A stretch of 64,000 nucleotides of DNA from Cognatazoarcus halotolerans (lineage in GTDB: Bacteria; Pseudomonadota; Gammaproteobacteria; Burkholderiales; Rhodocyclaceae). The position numbers and the translations under genes are program-made. This document shows, piece by piece, positions 48,376-58,390 of this stretch (positions are counted from its first letter, which is position 1; every line of letters starts with the position of its first letter). Location of the stretch: NCBI RefSeq assembly GCF_009800965.1, contig NZ_WUAF01000001.1:434001-498000 (forward strand), given 5' to 3'. Under the pieces are notes generated by a model that worked only from the letters and a program-made list of their open reading frames with translations, was not told the origin of the DNA and ran no database searches.

Positions 48376-49590
48376 TCAGTGTTGCACGCTCGCCCCCGAA
48401 TCGACCTCTCCACTGCGCTTGAGCGCGTATTCGGTAGACACCGGCCCGAAGGTCTCAAGGATTGCGATCGCTCCAAGAACGATCGCGGCAAGCGTTTCGG
48501 CATACCCCGGAAACGAATCGGTGAGTGTCTGCGTCAAACCAATCGCCATCCCGGCCATAGGCACCAGCGTAAGTCCCGTCAGGCCGGCCTGACGCGTGGA
48601 CATCTCGCCCGAGCACAGCGCCATCACGCCGATGCTCTTGCCGAGAAACCTCGCCACAACGAAAGCGACGGCACTCAGACCCGCGGTGGCGAGATCGCCA
48701 ACATGCAACTTTGCCCCGGCGACAACGAACAGGATAACGAAGAACAGCTCGGCCCCCTTGCCAAAATCAACGGGCAGCAACACTTCCTTGCCATCCATGT
48801 TATGCACCAGCAGACCGAGGGCCAGCAGCGTGAGCAAAGATGAGCCGTTCAGCAACTTCGCGAGGCCCACTGCACCGACGATCATGCCGATGACCAACAC
48901 GAACTGAGTCATCTCGTCACGCGGCAGGACCGACGCGAGACCGAGCAACAACCATGCGAGCGCCACCGCTACCAGTATGGAGATCAGCAGCACATACCCG
49001 GGAGCCAGCAGGGATTGTGTCCAGCTCGATTTGTGCACCGCATAGTGGACGAGCGGCAACAGCGCGGTAAAGACGAGAAAGGAAAGGATGTTGTTCAGCG
49101 CGACCAGCATCAGGGTCCGATCCGTCATCGGCCCCTTGGCCCCAAGCTCCTTGACGACCAGCAGCACTACCGCAGGGGATGACGAAATACCGATGGCTGC
49201 CGCCAGCGCAGCGTGAATCGGCGTCAGCCCCAACCAAGCCAGCACCGTGTAAATCGCAGCAAATGACAGAGCGGACTCCAATACGGATGCTGCAAGCAAC
49301 GGCCGTTCGTGCCACGCAAGTTCTACATCGAGCAGGCGACCGAGCTGAAAGAGAATCAGGCCGAGCGCAATATCGACGAAAACCTGTGATCCGGCGAGCA
49401 TTTCGTGGCTGAACAGCCCCGCCACGCTCGGGCCGAGCACGAAGCCGATAACGATGAAGCCCGTAATCCGCGGCAGCACGCCGGTGCGCTGCGCCAACCG
49501 TCCGCCAAGCAGGCCGGACAAGATCAGTAAACTGAAGGCTACAAAGCCATTGATCTCCAACGGCCAGGCGGGAAGAAAGGAGCCCTGCAT
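48376..49590 (-). CDS. CPA2-family cation:proton antiporter
   Basis: A 404-residue membrane protein with about 12 spans, resembling the KefB/RosB antiporters. Residues LGPSVAGL, FQLGRLLDV and AAAIGISSSPAVVLLV are the typical pore blocks. The cytosolic TrkA/RCK domain of KefB and KefC is missing, so gating by NAD or glutathione is unlikely. The start MQGSFLPAWPLEINGF follows AGAGAGACAGC; a longer frame upstream lacks a match. Ion specificity (K+ or Na+) is unknown. Confidence 0.87.
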   Translation of the reverse strand: MQGSFLPAWPLEINGFVAFSLLILSGLLGGRLAQRTGVLPRITGFIVIGFVLGPSVAGLFSHEMLAGSQVFVDIALGLILFQLGRLLDVELAWHERPLLAASVLESALSFAAIYTVLAWLGLTPIHAALAAAIGISSSPAVVLLVVKELGAKGPMTDRTLMLVALNNILSFLVFTALLPLVHYAVHKSSWTQSLLAPGYVLLISILVAVALAWLLLGLASVLPRDEMTQFVLVIGMIVGAVGLAKLLNGSSLLTLLALGLLVHNMDGKEVLLPVDFGKGAELFFVILFVVAGAKLHVGDLATAGLSAVAFVVARFLGKSIGVMALCSGEMSTRQAGLTGLTLVPMAGMAIGLTQTLTDSFPGYAETLAAIVLGAIAILETFGPVSTEYALKRSGEVDSGASVQH

Positions 49591-49740
49591 GCTGTCTCTC
49601 TGTTGATATGGCCGGGCCGATGGGTGGGCAATGCCCAGCCGAAACCCGGGAGCAGACCAATCACCAACACCTGTATCGATGTTTGTGGTGACCCCAGCAT
49701 ACCGCAACGCAACGAACGGTGCCCTTGCGGTCGGGCCATG

Positions 49741-50763
49741 TCAGCAATCGGGATAGCCGTTCGGATTCGCCGATTGCCAGCGCCACGCATCCTCGCACAT
49801 GGCATCGATGCCCCGGTCGGCCCGCCAACCCAACTCCGTTTCGGCCAAGGCGGGATCTGCCCAGCACTGGGCAATGTCCCCAGGCCGCCGCGGCGCGATC
49901 TGGTATGGTACGAGACGGCCGCTCGCACGCTCGAAAGCCCTCACCATTTCGATCACGCTATATCCGCGCCCTGTTCCCAGATTGAGCGTCATGACACCAG
50001 TCCGTTCGGCAAGCCGCTCAACCGCGCGGACGTGCCCCTGAGCCAGATCCATCACATGAATATAATCCCGCACCCCTGTGCCATCGGACGTCGGGTAATC
50101 GTCACCGAAGACCTGCAGTCTATCCAACCGCCCCACGGCCACTTGGCTGACAAAGGGCAGCAGATTGTTCGGTATTCCGTTCGGGTCCTCGCCGATTCGG
50201 CCGCTCGGATGCGCGCCAACCGGGTTGAAGTATCGAAGCAACGCAATTCGCCACTCCGGATCTGCCGCAGCCACGTCCTGCAGCACGTACTCCATCATCC
50301 ACTTCGTCCGCCCGTATGGGTTGGTCGGCGAAGTCGGAAAGCTCTCTCGGATCGGCACGCTCGCCGGATCGCCGTATACAGTGGCAGAGGAACTGAAGAC
50401 AAGAGCCTTGACGCCCTTCTGACCCATGATGTCAGCCAACGCCACGGTGCCAGCAATATTGTTATCGTAGTAAGCAAGGGGGACCCTGACGGATTCCCCC
50501 ACGGCCTTGAGCGCCGCAAAATGAATCACGGCATCGATCGGATACCGACCAAAAATTTCGCTCAAGGCCGCCCGGTCCCGCACATCCGCGCAGTGCTTGC
50601 CGGCAAGCTCGTGACCGGTAATCTCGACTACTCGGCGCAACGCTTCGGGTTTGCTGTTGCTGAAATTGTCGACCACCACGACTTCGTGCCCGGCCGCCAT
50701 CAGTTCTACACAGGTATGCGTTCCAATGTAACCGGCGCCCCCGGTCACTAGCACCAGACTCAT
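49741..50763 (-). CDS. galE: UDP-glucose 4-epimerase
   Basis: It interconverts UDP-glucose and UDP-galactose (or their N-acetyl forms) for surface polysaccharides. The 340-residue protein has the NAD loop TGGAGYIGTH, the catalytic SSSATVYG serine near 126, Tyr150 and Lys154 of the YxxxK pair (NPYGRTK) and the substrate block RYFNPVGAHPSG. The closing YPDC end is typical. It is a single gene, not embedded in a polysaccharide cluster. Confidence 0.95.
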   Translation of the reverse strand: MSLVLVTGGAGYIGTHTCVELMAAGHEVVVVDNFSNSKPEALRRVVEITGHELAGKHCADVRDRAALSEIFGRYPIDAVIHFAALKAVGESVRVPLAYYDNNIAGTVALADIMGQKGVKALVFSSSATVYGDPASVPIRESFPTSPTNPYGRTKWMMEYVLQDVAAADPEWRIALLRYFNPVGAHPSGRIGEDPNGIPNNLLPFVSQVAVGRLDRLQVFGDDYPTSDGTGVRDYIHVMDLAQGHVRAVERLAERTGVMTLNLGTGRGYSVIEMVRAFERASGRLVPYQIAPRRPGDIAQCWADPALAETELGWRADRGIDAMCEDAWRWQSANPNGYPDC

Positions 50764-50854
50764 GCGGCAGCTCCTGCAAGGATTTCGCTAACGCCGCCGA
50801 TGATACCGCGGAGTCAGCAAGATCGTGATCTGCCTGGCCATGAAGCCGGCCTTC

Positions 50855-51334
50855 TCAATGCGACATATGCATGCCTTCGTGCTTCATCACTGCGCCCGTG
50901 GCTGAAAGGGACTGCGCAGGAGCATCTACCGATACGGCTTCGATCTTCTTGTCGGCACCTTCCACCATGAGGGTGATCGGGACAGTCGAGCCCTCAGTCA
51001 CGGGCCCCTTCAGTTGCATCAGCATGACATGATAGCCGCCCGGTTTGAGTTCTACCGATCCACCAGCCGGAACGGCGAGCGACTCGATCGGACGCATCTT
51101 CATGACCCCATTCTCCACGACCATAGAATGCAGCTCGGTCACCCCCGCGGCCGGACTCGAAGCACCGACGATCCTTACGCCGGCCTTGCTGGAAAGGGTC
51201 ATGAACGCACCAGTAGCCTTCTGCGCAGGAACTGTGCCACGCACCCACGGGCTGCTGATAGCCAGATCTGCCGCGGAGACACTACCGACGACCACCAGCC
51301 CGACAATTCCCCCAACAAGCATCCTAAAGCGCAT
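50855..51334 (-). CDS. Periplasmic copper chaperone PCu(A)C
   Basis: The 159-residue protein has a signal peptide (cleaved near VSAAD) and a complete copper site with the spacing H-X10-M-X21-H-X-M: His69, Met80, His102 and Met104. Such proteins deliver Cu(I) to the CuA or CuB centre of terminal oxidases. A His/Met-rich end (KHEGMHMSH) may add a second copper site. The ATG chosen gives a normal signal peptide. It is divergent from regB, whose homologues elsewhere control oxidases and sit beside the copper chaperone gene senC. Confidence 0.92.
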   Translation of the reverse strand: MRFRMLVGGIVGLVVVGSVSAADLAISSPWVRGTVPAQKATGAFMTLSSKAGVRIVGASSPAAGVTELHSMVVENGVMKMRPIESLAVPAGGSVELKPGGYHVMLMQLKGPVTEGSTVPITLMVEGADKKIEAVSVDAPAQSLSATGAVMKHEGMHMSH

Positions 51335-51496
51335 TTGAGTCACCCCAAGAGTGGAAACCGGAAATCTTAAGCTGAATGCCCTGAAGCGGGTTGCGGCATT
51401 ATGTCGCATGGTCCACCCACGATTGGAGGCATTGGCCTTGACCTGTCAGACGATATTATCTGTAGAGCCACACAGGCTGGCATATCGCAACGACAC

Positions 51497-52735
51497 ATGA
51501 AAACGATACCTATCATTCGGGACCGAACTCGCAACAGGCTACTCACGCTGAGGTTGCTCTCGATCGCGGCAATGCTGTCGCTGATCATCCTCGTTCCGGC
51601 TTTGCTGGCAATACCGCTGCCGGCGACACCTCTCCTGGTGGTCATCGGCATTCTTGCCCTGGCTTCGCTATTCGGGATCGCACCGAACCGACGAGCGCTC
51701 CCGATCACGTCGCTCGAAACCTGGATCCACCTGAGCATTGATCTCGCCGGTTGGAGCGCTTTCCTCTATTACAGCGGTGGCGCCACGAATCCGGCAATCT
51801 CGATTCTGCTCCCCCCTGTCGCAATTGGTGCGGCGATGTTGCCGGCAACGCACGCGTGGGCCCTCGCTGGAACTGCGATCGGAGCATACACATTGTTGTG
51901 GGAATATCACCGCCCACTTGACGTCTATGACTCCGCACTAGCGATCAACTGGCACCTTGCCGGGATGTGGCTGACCTTCTCGATTTCCGCTGCCTTGATC
52001 ACGTTCTACATCGTCCGCATGACGGCCGCCATCCGCTCAAGGGATCTCGCCCTTGCCCAAGCCCGCGAACGGGCGCTCCGCGACGAGCGGATCCTGGCCC
52101 TTGGAAGCCTGGCAGCCGGAGCCGCGCATGAACTTGGCACCCCACTCGGCACTCTCGCGGTGCTGATCGGCGAGCAACTCCGCACCCCCGAGCACTCTGC
52201 ACAAGCAAGGGAGGATCTAGACATGATGCGCACCCAAGTGAAGAACTGTAAGAACATCCTTACCAGACTCACCCAGCAAGCCGGATTGCCACGTGCAGCC
52301 GAAAGTCCAAGTGAAGACATCGGAAGCTGGCTCCGCAAGCTTTGCTCAAGATGGCAGGTTCTACGTCCCGAGGCATCAGTTCGGCTCGCTCTAACCGAAG
52401 AGCTCGCAGAGATCGAGGCCACCTTTGATGCAAACGTCGAGCATGCCTTACTCAACATCATCAACAACGCTGCGGACGCGTCAAGCGCACCGGTCAGGGT
52501 AGAAGCCCGCCTTCCCACGCCGAGCACCCTCGAGATATCTGTCATCGACGAAGGGAGCGGCTTCGACGGCACGATCGGAGCATCGAGCGAAAACCCTAAG
52601 CGCGGCCTGGGAATAGGCCTGGTACTCTCGCGAGCGAGTATCGAACGTGCAAACGGACATCTTGATTTCTCGTTCGCCACCTCTCGTGGAACCGTTGCGA
52701 CGATTACACTCCCGGTCGAATCCCCCCATGCCTGA
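51497..52735 (+). CDS. regB: Redox sensor histidine kinase RegB/PrrB/ActS
   Basis: A 412-residue kinase with about six membrane spans in the first 170 residues. It has the quinone-site motif GGATNP (94-99), though the usual following Phe is Ala. The RegB-type H-box AAHELGTPLGTL holds His211, and the redox cysteine Cys251 lies in KNCKNIL. The 40-residue distance equals that of His225 and Cys265 in Rhodobacter RegB. The HATPase domain follows (DEGSGFDG, GLGIGLVLS). I chose the ATG of MKTIPIIRDR, which leaves room for a divergent promoter; an ATG 32 codons upstream is possible. The stop overlaps regA by eight bases. Confidence 0.88.
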   Translation: MKTIPIIRDRTRNRLLTLRLLSIAAMLSLIILVPALLAIPLPATPLLVVIGILALASLFGIAPNRRALPITSLETWIHLSIDLAGWSAFLYYSGGATNPAISILLPPVAIGAAMLPATHAWALAGTAIGAYTLLWEYHRPLDVYDSALAINWHLAGMWLTFSISAALITFYIVRMTAAIRSRDLALAQARERALRDERILALGSLAAGAAHELGTPLGTLAVLIGEQLRTPEHSAQAREDLDMMRTQVKNCKNILTRLTQQAGLPRAAESPSEDIGSWLRKLCSRWQVLRPEASVRLALTEELAEIEATFDANVEHALLNIINNAADASSAPVRVEARLPTPSTLEISVIDEGSGFDGTIGASSENPKRGLGIGLVLSRASIERANGHLDFSFATSRGTVATITLPVESPHA

Positions 52736-53267
52736 CAGGAACCCCCAAATCCTCGTTGTCGATGACGATCCCGTTTTCAACCGCATCCTCGCTCGTGCCT
52801 TGGAGCAGCGAAACCTCCGGGTTCATGCCGCACAAACACCTGACGAGGCGCTCGGCCTTGCAAAGCAGTTCCAACCTGAAATGGCTGTACTTGACCTTAA
52901 TCTGAACGGACAATCGGGCTTGGCACTCCTGAAACCCTTGATGGATGCGAGCCCTTACTGCCGCATCCTCGTCTTAACCGGATACGCAAGCATCGCAACC
53001 GCAGTCGAAGCAGTCAAACTCGGTGCCCACAACTACCTTGCGAAACCCGCGGACGTTGACAGTATCCTCCTAGCACTTGGACGCTACCCCACAGTACCCG
53101 ATGAGCAGCCTCCAGCGCAGCCGATGAGCGTAGAACGCCTCGAGTGGGAGCACATACAGCGAGTGCTTTCCGAACAACAGGGAAACGTTTCCGCAACTGC
53201 GCGAGCGCTCAAGATGCACCGCAGAACCCTCCAACGCAAGCTTCAGAAGCGCCCGGTGAAGGAGTAA
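52728..53267 (+). CDS. regA: Redox response regulator RegA/PrrA/ActR
   Basis: The 179-residue protein has a receiver with Asp56 in AVLDLNLNGQSG and a Fis-type helix-turn-helix at the end (NVSATARALKMHRRTLQRKLQKR), nearly identical in form to that of RegA. A Pro-rich linker (PDEQPPAQP) separates them, also a RegA feature. The family controls oxidases, carbon and nitrogen fixation and similar processes with oxygen and redox state. The start codon lies within the last codons of regB, so the two are coupled. Confidence 0.92.
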   Translation: MPDRNPQILVVDDDPVFNRILARALEQRNLRVHAAQTPDEALGLAKQFQPEMAVLDLNLNGQSGLALLKPLMDASPYCRILVLTGYASIATAVEAVKLGAHNYLAKPADVDSILLALGRYPTVPDEQPPAQPMSVERLEWEHIQRVLSEQQGNVSATARALKMHRRTLQRKLQKRPVKE

Positions 53268-53270
53268 AGG

Positions 53271-53657
53271 ATGCCCCAGGATGCGCGGATGCGCCTCGAC
53301 AAATGGCTATGGGCTGCCCGATTCTTCAAGACAAGAAGTCTTGCAAGCGCGCAGATCGATGCAGGTCGGGTAACGGTAAATGGCGTCAAGGCCAAGCGCG
53401 CAACGTCAGTCATGCCTGGCGACGAAATATCTCTTCCCGTGGGCGGAGAGCCGCGCTCGTTGATCCTGCTAGCCCTGTCTGCGCTGCGAGGTCCTGCGGC
53501 GGTTGCCCAACAGCTGTACCGGGAAACGATCGAAAGTGCCACCAACCGGGCGACACTGGCTGAACTACGCAGATTTGCACCGGAACCAGAGCAATCGCGA
53601 CACGGGCGTCCAACAAAACAGGATCGTCGCCGGATACAGCGCCTGCGGGACTCATGA
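53271..53657 (+). CDS. hslR: Heat-shock protein 15, S4-domain ribosome recycling factor
   Basis: The 128-residue Hsp15 has an N-terminal S4 RNA-binding domain (MRLDKWLWAARFFKTRSLA, GRVTVNGVKAKRATSVMPGD) and a basic C-terminal end (RPTKQDRRRIQRLRDS). It binds stalled 50S subunits with nascent chains and helps recycle them. It begins three bases after the regA stop behind AAGGAG, which overlaps the end of regA, so it is in the regBA operon. Confidence 0.93.
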   Translation: MPQDARMRLDKWLWAARFFKTRSLASAQIDAGRVTVNGVKAKRATSVMPGDEISLPVGGEPRSLILLALSALRGPAAVAQQLYRETIESATNRATLAELRRFAPEPEQSRHGRPTKQDRRRIQRLRDS

Positions 53658-53723
53658 AGCGATGCCAAGGATGAACGCCTGGGCCACCCCAACATCACAA
53701 ACGATCTCAGACGAACGTTTTGT

Positions 53724-53752
53724 CGAAAAAAAACCGGGGCACGCCCCGGTTT
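53724..53752 (-). terminator. Terminator of the alpha ribosomal operon
   Basis: Perfect stem AAACCGGGGC / GCCCCGGTTT with a two-base loop. On the minus strand it runs into a stretch of eight T, starting 22 bases after the rplQ stop. Confidence 0.92.
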
Positions 53753-53774
53753 CCTATTCGATCGACAACGCCCC

Positions 53775-54170
53775 TTAATCGGCGTCCGAAACCTCAACCA
53801 CTTCGCCACCTTCCGGGCGATCCATAAGCTCGATCAGTGCCATCGGCGCATTATCGCCTTGGCGAAAACCAAACTTCAGGATGCGCAGGTAACCACCGTT
53901 TCGACTTGCGAAGCGCGGACCAAGCTCGTCAAAGAGCTTCACGACCATGTCACGATCGCGCAACCGACTGAAGGCAAGGCGGCGATTAGAGAGGCTGGGC
54001 TTCTTGCCAAGCGTGATGATGGGCTCAACCACTCGACGAAGCTCCTTCGCCTTAGGCAACGTGGTCTTGATAACCTCGTGCTTAAGCAGGGAATTCGTCA
54101 TGTTTCGCAGCATCGCCTGGCGATGTGCGCTGGTACGGTTAAGTTTGCGAAGACCGTGACGGTGACGCAT
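53775..54170 (-). CDS. rplQ: 50S ribosomal protein L17
   Basis: The 131-residue protein has the conserved start [20 protein letters not shown] and [18 protein letters not shown]. The last 30 residues ([23 protein letters not shown]) form an acidic tail, common in betaproteobacteria. It is the last gene of the alpha operon, 30 bases after rpoA. Confidence 0.98.
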   Translation of the reverse strand: MRHRHGLRKLNRTSAHRQAMLRNMTNSLLKHEVIKTTLPKAKELRRVVEPIITLGKKPSLSNRRLAFSRLRDRDMVVKLFDELGPRFASRNGGYLRILKFGFRQGDNAPMALIELMDRPEGGEVVEVSDAD

Positions 54171-54200
54171 GTTCGTTCCTTTATTCGTCTATCCGCCGAA

Positions 54201-55181
54201 TCAGCCCAGCTTTTCGAGCCCGGCAGGCGGCCAATTTTCCAGTTTCATGCCCAGCGTCAAACCACGGGACGCGAGCACTTCCTTGATCTCGTTGAGCGAT
54301 TTCCGCCCGAGGTTCGGCGTCTTGAGCAACTCCGTTTCGGTACGCTGGATGAGATCGCCGATGTAGTAGATGTTCTCTGCCTTGAGGCAGTTCGCGGAGC
54401 GAACCGTAAGCTCGAGATCGTCCACCGGACGCAGCAAGATTGGGTCGATTGCCGGCGCCTTGGGTTGCTCTACCGCAGCCGGGGTCCCTTCAAGCTCCGC
54501 AAAGACCGACAGCTGATCCATCAGCACACGCGCAGCATACCGAATGGCCTCTTCCGGATCTGCCGAGCCGTTGGTCTCGATATCAAAAACCAGCCTGTCC
54601 AGGTCAGTACGTTGTTCGACACGCGCGCTTTCAACAAGATAGCTAACCCGGCGAACAGGACTAAACGAAGCATCCAGAACGATGTGTCCGATTGCCTTGT
54701 TTTCGCCAACCGGTGTCCGCACGTTGCCCGGAACGTAACCACGCCCCTGTTCGACCTTGATCTGCATGTCCAGCTTGCCGCCTGGCGCGAGATGCGCGAT
54801 GACGTGGTCCGGATTGATGATCTCGACATCGTGGGTAGCCTCGATGTCGGCCGCAGTCACCACGCCTTCCCCGCTCTTGCTGAGCTGAAGCGTAGCCTCG
54901 GAACGGCTGTGAAGCTTCAAAACCACGCCCTTGAGATTCAGCAGCAGGTCGACGATGTCTTCCCGTACGCCATCCAGGGTGGAATATTCATGTAGCACAC
55001 CCTCGATCGAAACTTCGGTCGGAGCGTAGCCCGGTAACGAGGACAAAAGAATACGGCGAAGCGCATTCCCGAGCGTGTGTCCAAAACCCCGCTCAAACGG
55101 CTCCATGGTCACTTTCGCGTGAACAGGGGAGACGTTCTGTACGTCGATAATACGGGGCTTCAGCAGAGCATTGCTTTGCAT
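54201..55181 (-). CDS. rpoA: RNA polymerase alpha subunit
   Basis: The 326-residue subunit has the dimerisation domain (about 1-235; [21 protein letters not shown]) and, after a linker, the C-terminal domain that binds UP elements and activators ([37 protein letters not shown]). I prefer the ATG of [10 protein letters not shown] because AAGGGA lies six bases before it; an ATG two codons upstream touches that site directly. Confidence 0.98.
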   Translation of the reverse strand: MQSNALLKPRIIDVQNVSPVHAKVTMEPFERGFGHTLGNALRRILLSSLPGYAPTEVSIEGVLHEYSTLDGVREDIVDLLLNLKGVVLKLHSRSEATLQLSKSGEGVVTAADIEATHDVEIINPDHVIAHLAPGGKLDMQIKVEQGRGYVPGNVRTPVGENKAIGHIVLDASFSPVRRVSYLVESARVEQRTDLDRLVFDIETNGSADPEEAIRYAARVLMDQLSVFAELEGTPAAVEQPKAPAIDPILLRPVDDLELTVRSANCLKAENIYYIGDLIQRTETELLKTPNLGRKSLNEIKEVLASRGLTLGMKLENWPPAGLEKLG

Positions 55182-55223
55182 CGACATTCCCTTGGATCTG
55201 TGTTCGACTCGATACCTCGCGAA

Positions 55224-55853
55224 TTAACGCGAGTAGAGTTCCACGACCAGACCTTCGTTGATTGTAGCGGGGAGTTCCGCGCGTTGCGGGTAAGCCTTGA
55301 AGGTACCCTTGCCGGCTTTTGCATCGACCTCGATCCATTCCGGAAAACCGCGCGATTCAGCTGCTTCAAGCGCAGCCTTCACCCGGAGGTGGCCCCGAAC
55401 GCGTTCGGCCAGCTCAACCACGTCACCCGGACGGAGTGTGTACGAGGGGATGTTAACCCGTTGACCGTTCACCAAAACACCGTTGTGACGGACAATCTGG
55501 CGTGCTTCGGCACGACTCACGCCAAAGCCCATACGATAGGCAACGGCATCAAGACGGCCTTCAAGCAGTTGCAGAAGGTTCTCGCCGGTTTGGCCTTTAC
55601 GACGATCAGCTTCTGCATAGACCTTGCGGAACTGACGCTCGAGAACGCCGTAAAGGCGACGGATCTTTTGCTTCTCGCGGAGCTGCACGCCATAGCCCGA
55701 CAGGCGCTGACCGGACTTTTGGCCATGCTGACCAGGCGCATACGCGCGACGTTCGATCGAGCACTTGTCAGTAAAGCACTTCTCGCCTTTCAGGAAGAGT
55801 TTTTCCCCTTCGCGACGGCACTGACGGCACTTGGGATCAAGATTACGAGCCAC
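55224..55853 (-). CDS. rpsD: 30S ribosomal protein S4
   Basis: The 209-residue protein starts [20 protein letters not shown] with four zinc-type cysteines in the first half-helix region (CRQC and CFTDKC), then an S4 RNA-binding domain ([26 protein letters not shown]). In E. coli S4 represses translation of the alpha operon; whether the leader here binds it is not shown. Confidence 0.98.
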   Translation of the reverse strand: MARNLDPKCRQCRREGEKLFLKGEKCFTDKCSIERRAYAPGQHGQKSGQRLSGYGVQLREKQKIRRLYGVLERQFRKVYAEADRRKGQTGENLLQLLEGRLDAVAYRMGFGVSRAEARQIVRHNGVLVNGQRVNIPSYTLRPGDVVELAERVRGHLRVKAALEAAESRGFPEWIEVDAKAGKGTFKAYPQRAELPATINEGLVVELYSR

Positions 55854-55867
55854 TTCTCAACTCCTTG

Positions 55868-56257
55868 TCAGATACGACGCTTTTTCGGCGGACGGCAGCC
55901 GTTGTGCGGAATAGGCGTAATATCGGTAATGCTGGTGATTTTCATGCCCAGCGCATTCAGGGCACGAACCGCAGATTCTCGACCCGGGCCAGGGCCCTTG
56001 ATCCGAACCTCAAGATTCTTGACACCGCACTCTTGAGCGGCTTTCCCGGCGGCCTCGGCTGCCACCTGAGCGGCAAACGGAGTGCTCTTACGGGAACCCT
56101 TGAACCCTGCACCACCTGAAGTCGCCCACGACAATGCGTTACCCTGGCGATCAGTGATCGTGATGATGGTGTTATTGAAGCTCGCGTGAACGTGAACGAT
56201 GCCTTCGGCAACGTTCTTCTTGACCTTCTTGCGAACCTTAGCTGCAGTCTTGACCAT
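55868..56257 (-). CDS. rpsK: 30S ribosomal protein S11
   Basis: 129 residues with [22 protein letters not shown] and the conserved end [22 protein letters not shown]. It contacts 16S rRNA in the platform near the Shine-Dalgarno helix. It lies 12 bases after rpsM and 14 before rpsD. Confidence 0.98.
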   Translation of the reverse strand: MVKTAAKVRKKVKKNVAEGIVHVHASFNNTIITITDRQGNALSWATSGGAGFKGSRKSTPFAAQVAAEAAGKAAQECGVKNLEVRIKGPGPGRESAVRALNALGMKITSITDITPIPHNGCRPPKKRRI

Positions 56258-56269
56258 TCGTTTTTCCTA

Positions 56270-56632
56270 TCACTTCTTGCCGGCGATCGCCTTGCGCGGC
56301 CCTTTCCGGGTACGCGCATTCGTACGGGTCCGCTGACCACGCAGCGGAAGACCACGGCGGTGACGCACGCCACGATAGCAACCCAGATCCATCAGACGCT
56401 TGATGCTCATCGTCACTTCGCGACGAAGATCACCTTCCACCACAAACTTGCCAACCTGTTCGCGCAGCCGCTCCATGTCAGAATCAGTCAGATCCTTGAT
56501 CTTGACTGAACGAGACACACCCGCAGCATCACAAATCTTTTGAGCGCGGGTACGACCGATACCAAAGATCGCGGTGAGCGCGATTTCGGTGTGCTTGTGG
56601 TTGGGAATGTTTACCCCAGCAATGCGGGCCAT
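56270..56632 (-). CDS. rpsM: 30S ribosomal protein S13
   Basis: 120 residues, start [20 protein letters not shown] and basic end [20 protein letters not shown], which reaches the P site. It is the first gene of the alpha operon with its own promoter just upstream and a ribosome site GGGGTGATCGA. Confidence 0.98.
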   Translation of the reverse strand: MARIAGVNIPNHKHTEIALTAIFGIGRTRAQKICDAAGVSRSVKIKDLTDSDMERLREQVGKFVVEGDLRREVTMSIKRLMDLGCYRGVRHRRGLPLRGQRTRTNARTRKGPRKAIAGKK

Positions 56633-56660
56633 TCGATCACCCCAGAAAGCTAAACGTTAA

Positions 56661-56689
56661 ATATTAACCGATTACGGCTACCCGATCAA
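56661..56689 (-). promoter_or_regulatory. Alpha operon promoter
   Basis: Minus strand TTGATC (56684-56689), 17-base spacer, TAATAT (56661-56666). The -35 box includes the rpmJ stop codon. Transcription would start near 56654, about 22 bases before rpsM. Confidence 0.72.
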
Positions 56690-56799
56690 CCCTGACGCTG
56701 TTTGTGGCGCGGGTCGGTACAAATTACTCGCACCACGCCTTTGCGACGGATGACTTTGCAGTTACGGCAGATCCGCTTTACGGATGCTTGAACTCTCAT
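56686..56799 (-). CDS. rpmJ: 50S ribosomal protein L36
   Basis: A 37-residue protein read by hand from the minus strand: it starts [15 protein letters not shown] and ends DPRHKQRQG. The zinc ligands CRNC, the later Cys (VICTDPRH) and His are all present, so this is the zinc-binding C+ form. It lies between infA and rpsM; its stop codon lies inside the -35 box of the alpha promoter. Confidence 0.97.
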   Translation of the reverse strand: MRVQASVKRICRNCKVIRRKGVVRVICTDPRHKQRQG

Positions 56800-56830
56800 T
56801 TTCTTGCTCCAAAAACTGAACTTGGTACCA

Positions 56831-57049
56831 CTACTTCGCCCGGAACACGATCCGACCCTTCGTGAGGTCGTAGGGCGTTAGCTGGACCGTGACCTTGTCA
56901 CCAGGAAGAATGCGGATATAGTGCATGCGCATTTTTCCGGATATATGGCCGAGTACCATATGCCCATTCTCGAGGCGAACCCTGAAGGTTGCGTTTGGCA
57001 GGGTTTCTTCAACCTCACCCTGCATCTCGATCATGTCTTCCTTCGACAT
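56831..57049 (-). CDS. infA: Translation initiation factor IF-1
   Basis: 72 residues forming one OB fold ([43 protein letters not shown]). It binds the A site of the 30S subunit during initiation. Its place between secY and rpmJ is typical of betaproteobacteria and differs from E. coli, where infA is elsewhere. Betaproteobacteria often carry a second infA copy; only this one is in the window. Confidence 0.97.
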   Translation of the reverse strand: MSKEDMIEMQGEVEETLPNATFRVRLENGHMVLGHISGKMRMHYIRILPGDKVTVQLTPYDLTKGRIVFRAK

Positions 57050-57053
57050 CGAC

Positions 57054-58379
57054 TCACCTCAGCGGCAGACCCGCCCCCTTGAAGTTCGCCTTCTTCAACA
57101 AGCTTTCGTACTGATGTGACATCACATAAGCCTGCACCTGGGACATGAAGTCCATGGTAACGACCACGATGATCAACAAGGACGTTCCTCCAAAATAGAA
57201 CGGCACATTCCATTTCAGGATAAGAAACTCGGGCAGCAGACAAACCAGCGTGATGTAGACCGCACCAGCCATCGTCAGCCTCATCAGGATCCTGTCGATA
57301 TAGCGGGCCGTCTGCTCACCAGGCCTGATCCCCGGCACGAACGCCCCGCTCTTCTTCAGGTTGTCTGCAGTCTCACGCGCATTGAAGACCAGCGCAGTAT
57401 AGAAAAAGCAGAAAAACACGATGGCCGCGGCGTACACCAACACATACACTGGTTGCCCAGGCGAAAGCGTCGAAGCTATGTCCTTCAACCACCCCATTCC
57501 CGCCGAAGCACCGAACCACTGCCCCAACGTTGCCGGGAACAGGATGATGCTCGATGCAAAAATCGGTGGGATTACGCCAGACATGTTGAGTTTCAGCGGA
57601 AGGTGCGACGCCTGACCACCATAGACCTTGTTCCCGACCTGCCTCTTCGCGTAATTCACCAGAATCTTACGTTGGCCACGCTCCACGAACACCACTGCCG
57701 CCGTCACCAAGACAACCAGAACACAAATAAACAACGCAGTGACCGGATGCATCGCGCCGGTACGTACGAGTTCAAACAACCCGCCGATCGCGTTGGGGAG
57801 CCCTGCAGCAATGCCGGCAAAAATGATCATCGAGATGCCGTTACCGACACCGCGCTCGGTAATCTGCTCACCGAGCCACATCAAGAACATCGTGCCAGTA
57901 ACCAGCGTCGTGACTGCTGTAAGCCGGAACATGAACCCGGGATCGAGCACAAGTCCAGGCTGACTCTCAAGCGCCACAGCAATACCGAAGGCCTGAAAGA
58001 GCGCCAGCGCGACAGTCCCGTAGCGCGTGTACTGGGTAATCTTGCGCCGGCCAGCTTCACCCTCTTTCTTCAGCGCTTCCAGCTGCGGACTGGCCACGGT
58101 CATCAATTGCATGATGATCGAGGCAGAGATGTACGGCATGATCCCGAGTGCAAAAATGGTGAATCTCGACAGCGCCCCACCCGAAAACAGGTTGAACACG
58201 CCCAAGATGCCGCCTTGCTGCGACTGAAACAGCTGTGCCAGCTGATCTGGATCGATGCCAGGTACAGGAATGTGCGCGCCGATCCGGTAGACGATCAACG
58301 CCCCCAGCAAGAACAGCAACCTGTTTTTCAGATCGCCGAACTTGCCGGTGCTACCGACTTTTGCTGCCTGGTTAGCCAC
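57054..58379 (-). CDS. secY: Protein translocase subunit SecY
   Basis: The 441-residue channel subunit of the SecYEG translocon with ten membrane spans. The signature blocks [21 protein letters not shown], the plug region, SLGIMPYI-like [15 protein letters not shown] and the cytosolic loop [16 protein letters not shown] are present. It is 11 bases after rplO and ends four bases before infA. Confidence 0.98.
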   Translation of the reverse strand: MANQAAKVGSTGKFGDLKNRLLFLLGALIVYRIGAHIPVPGIDPDQLAQLFQSQQGGILGVFNLFSGGALSRFTIFALGIMPYISASIIMQLMTVASPQLEALKKEGEAGRRKITQYTRYGTVALALFQAFGIAVALESQPGLVLDPGFMFRLTAVTTLVTGTMFLMWLGEQITERGVGNGISMIIFAGIAAGLPNAIGGLFELVRTGAMHPVTALFICVLVVLVTAAVVFVERGQRKILVNYAKRQVGNKVYGGQASHLPLKLNMSGVIPPIFASSIILFPATLGQWFGASAGMGWLKDIASTLSPGQPVYVLVYAAAIVFFCFFYTALVFNARETADNLKKSGAFVPGIRPGEQTARYIDRILMRLTMAGAVYITLVCLLPEFLILKWNVPFYFGGTSLLIIVVVTMDFMSQVQAYVMSHQYESLLKKANFKGAGLPLR

Positions 58380-58390
58380 GTCTTCGTGCC

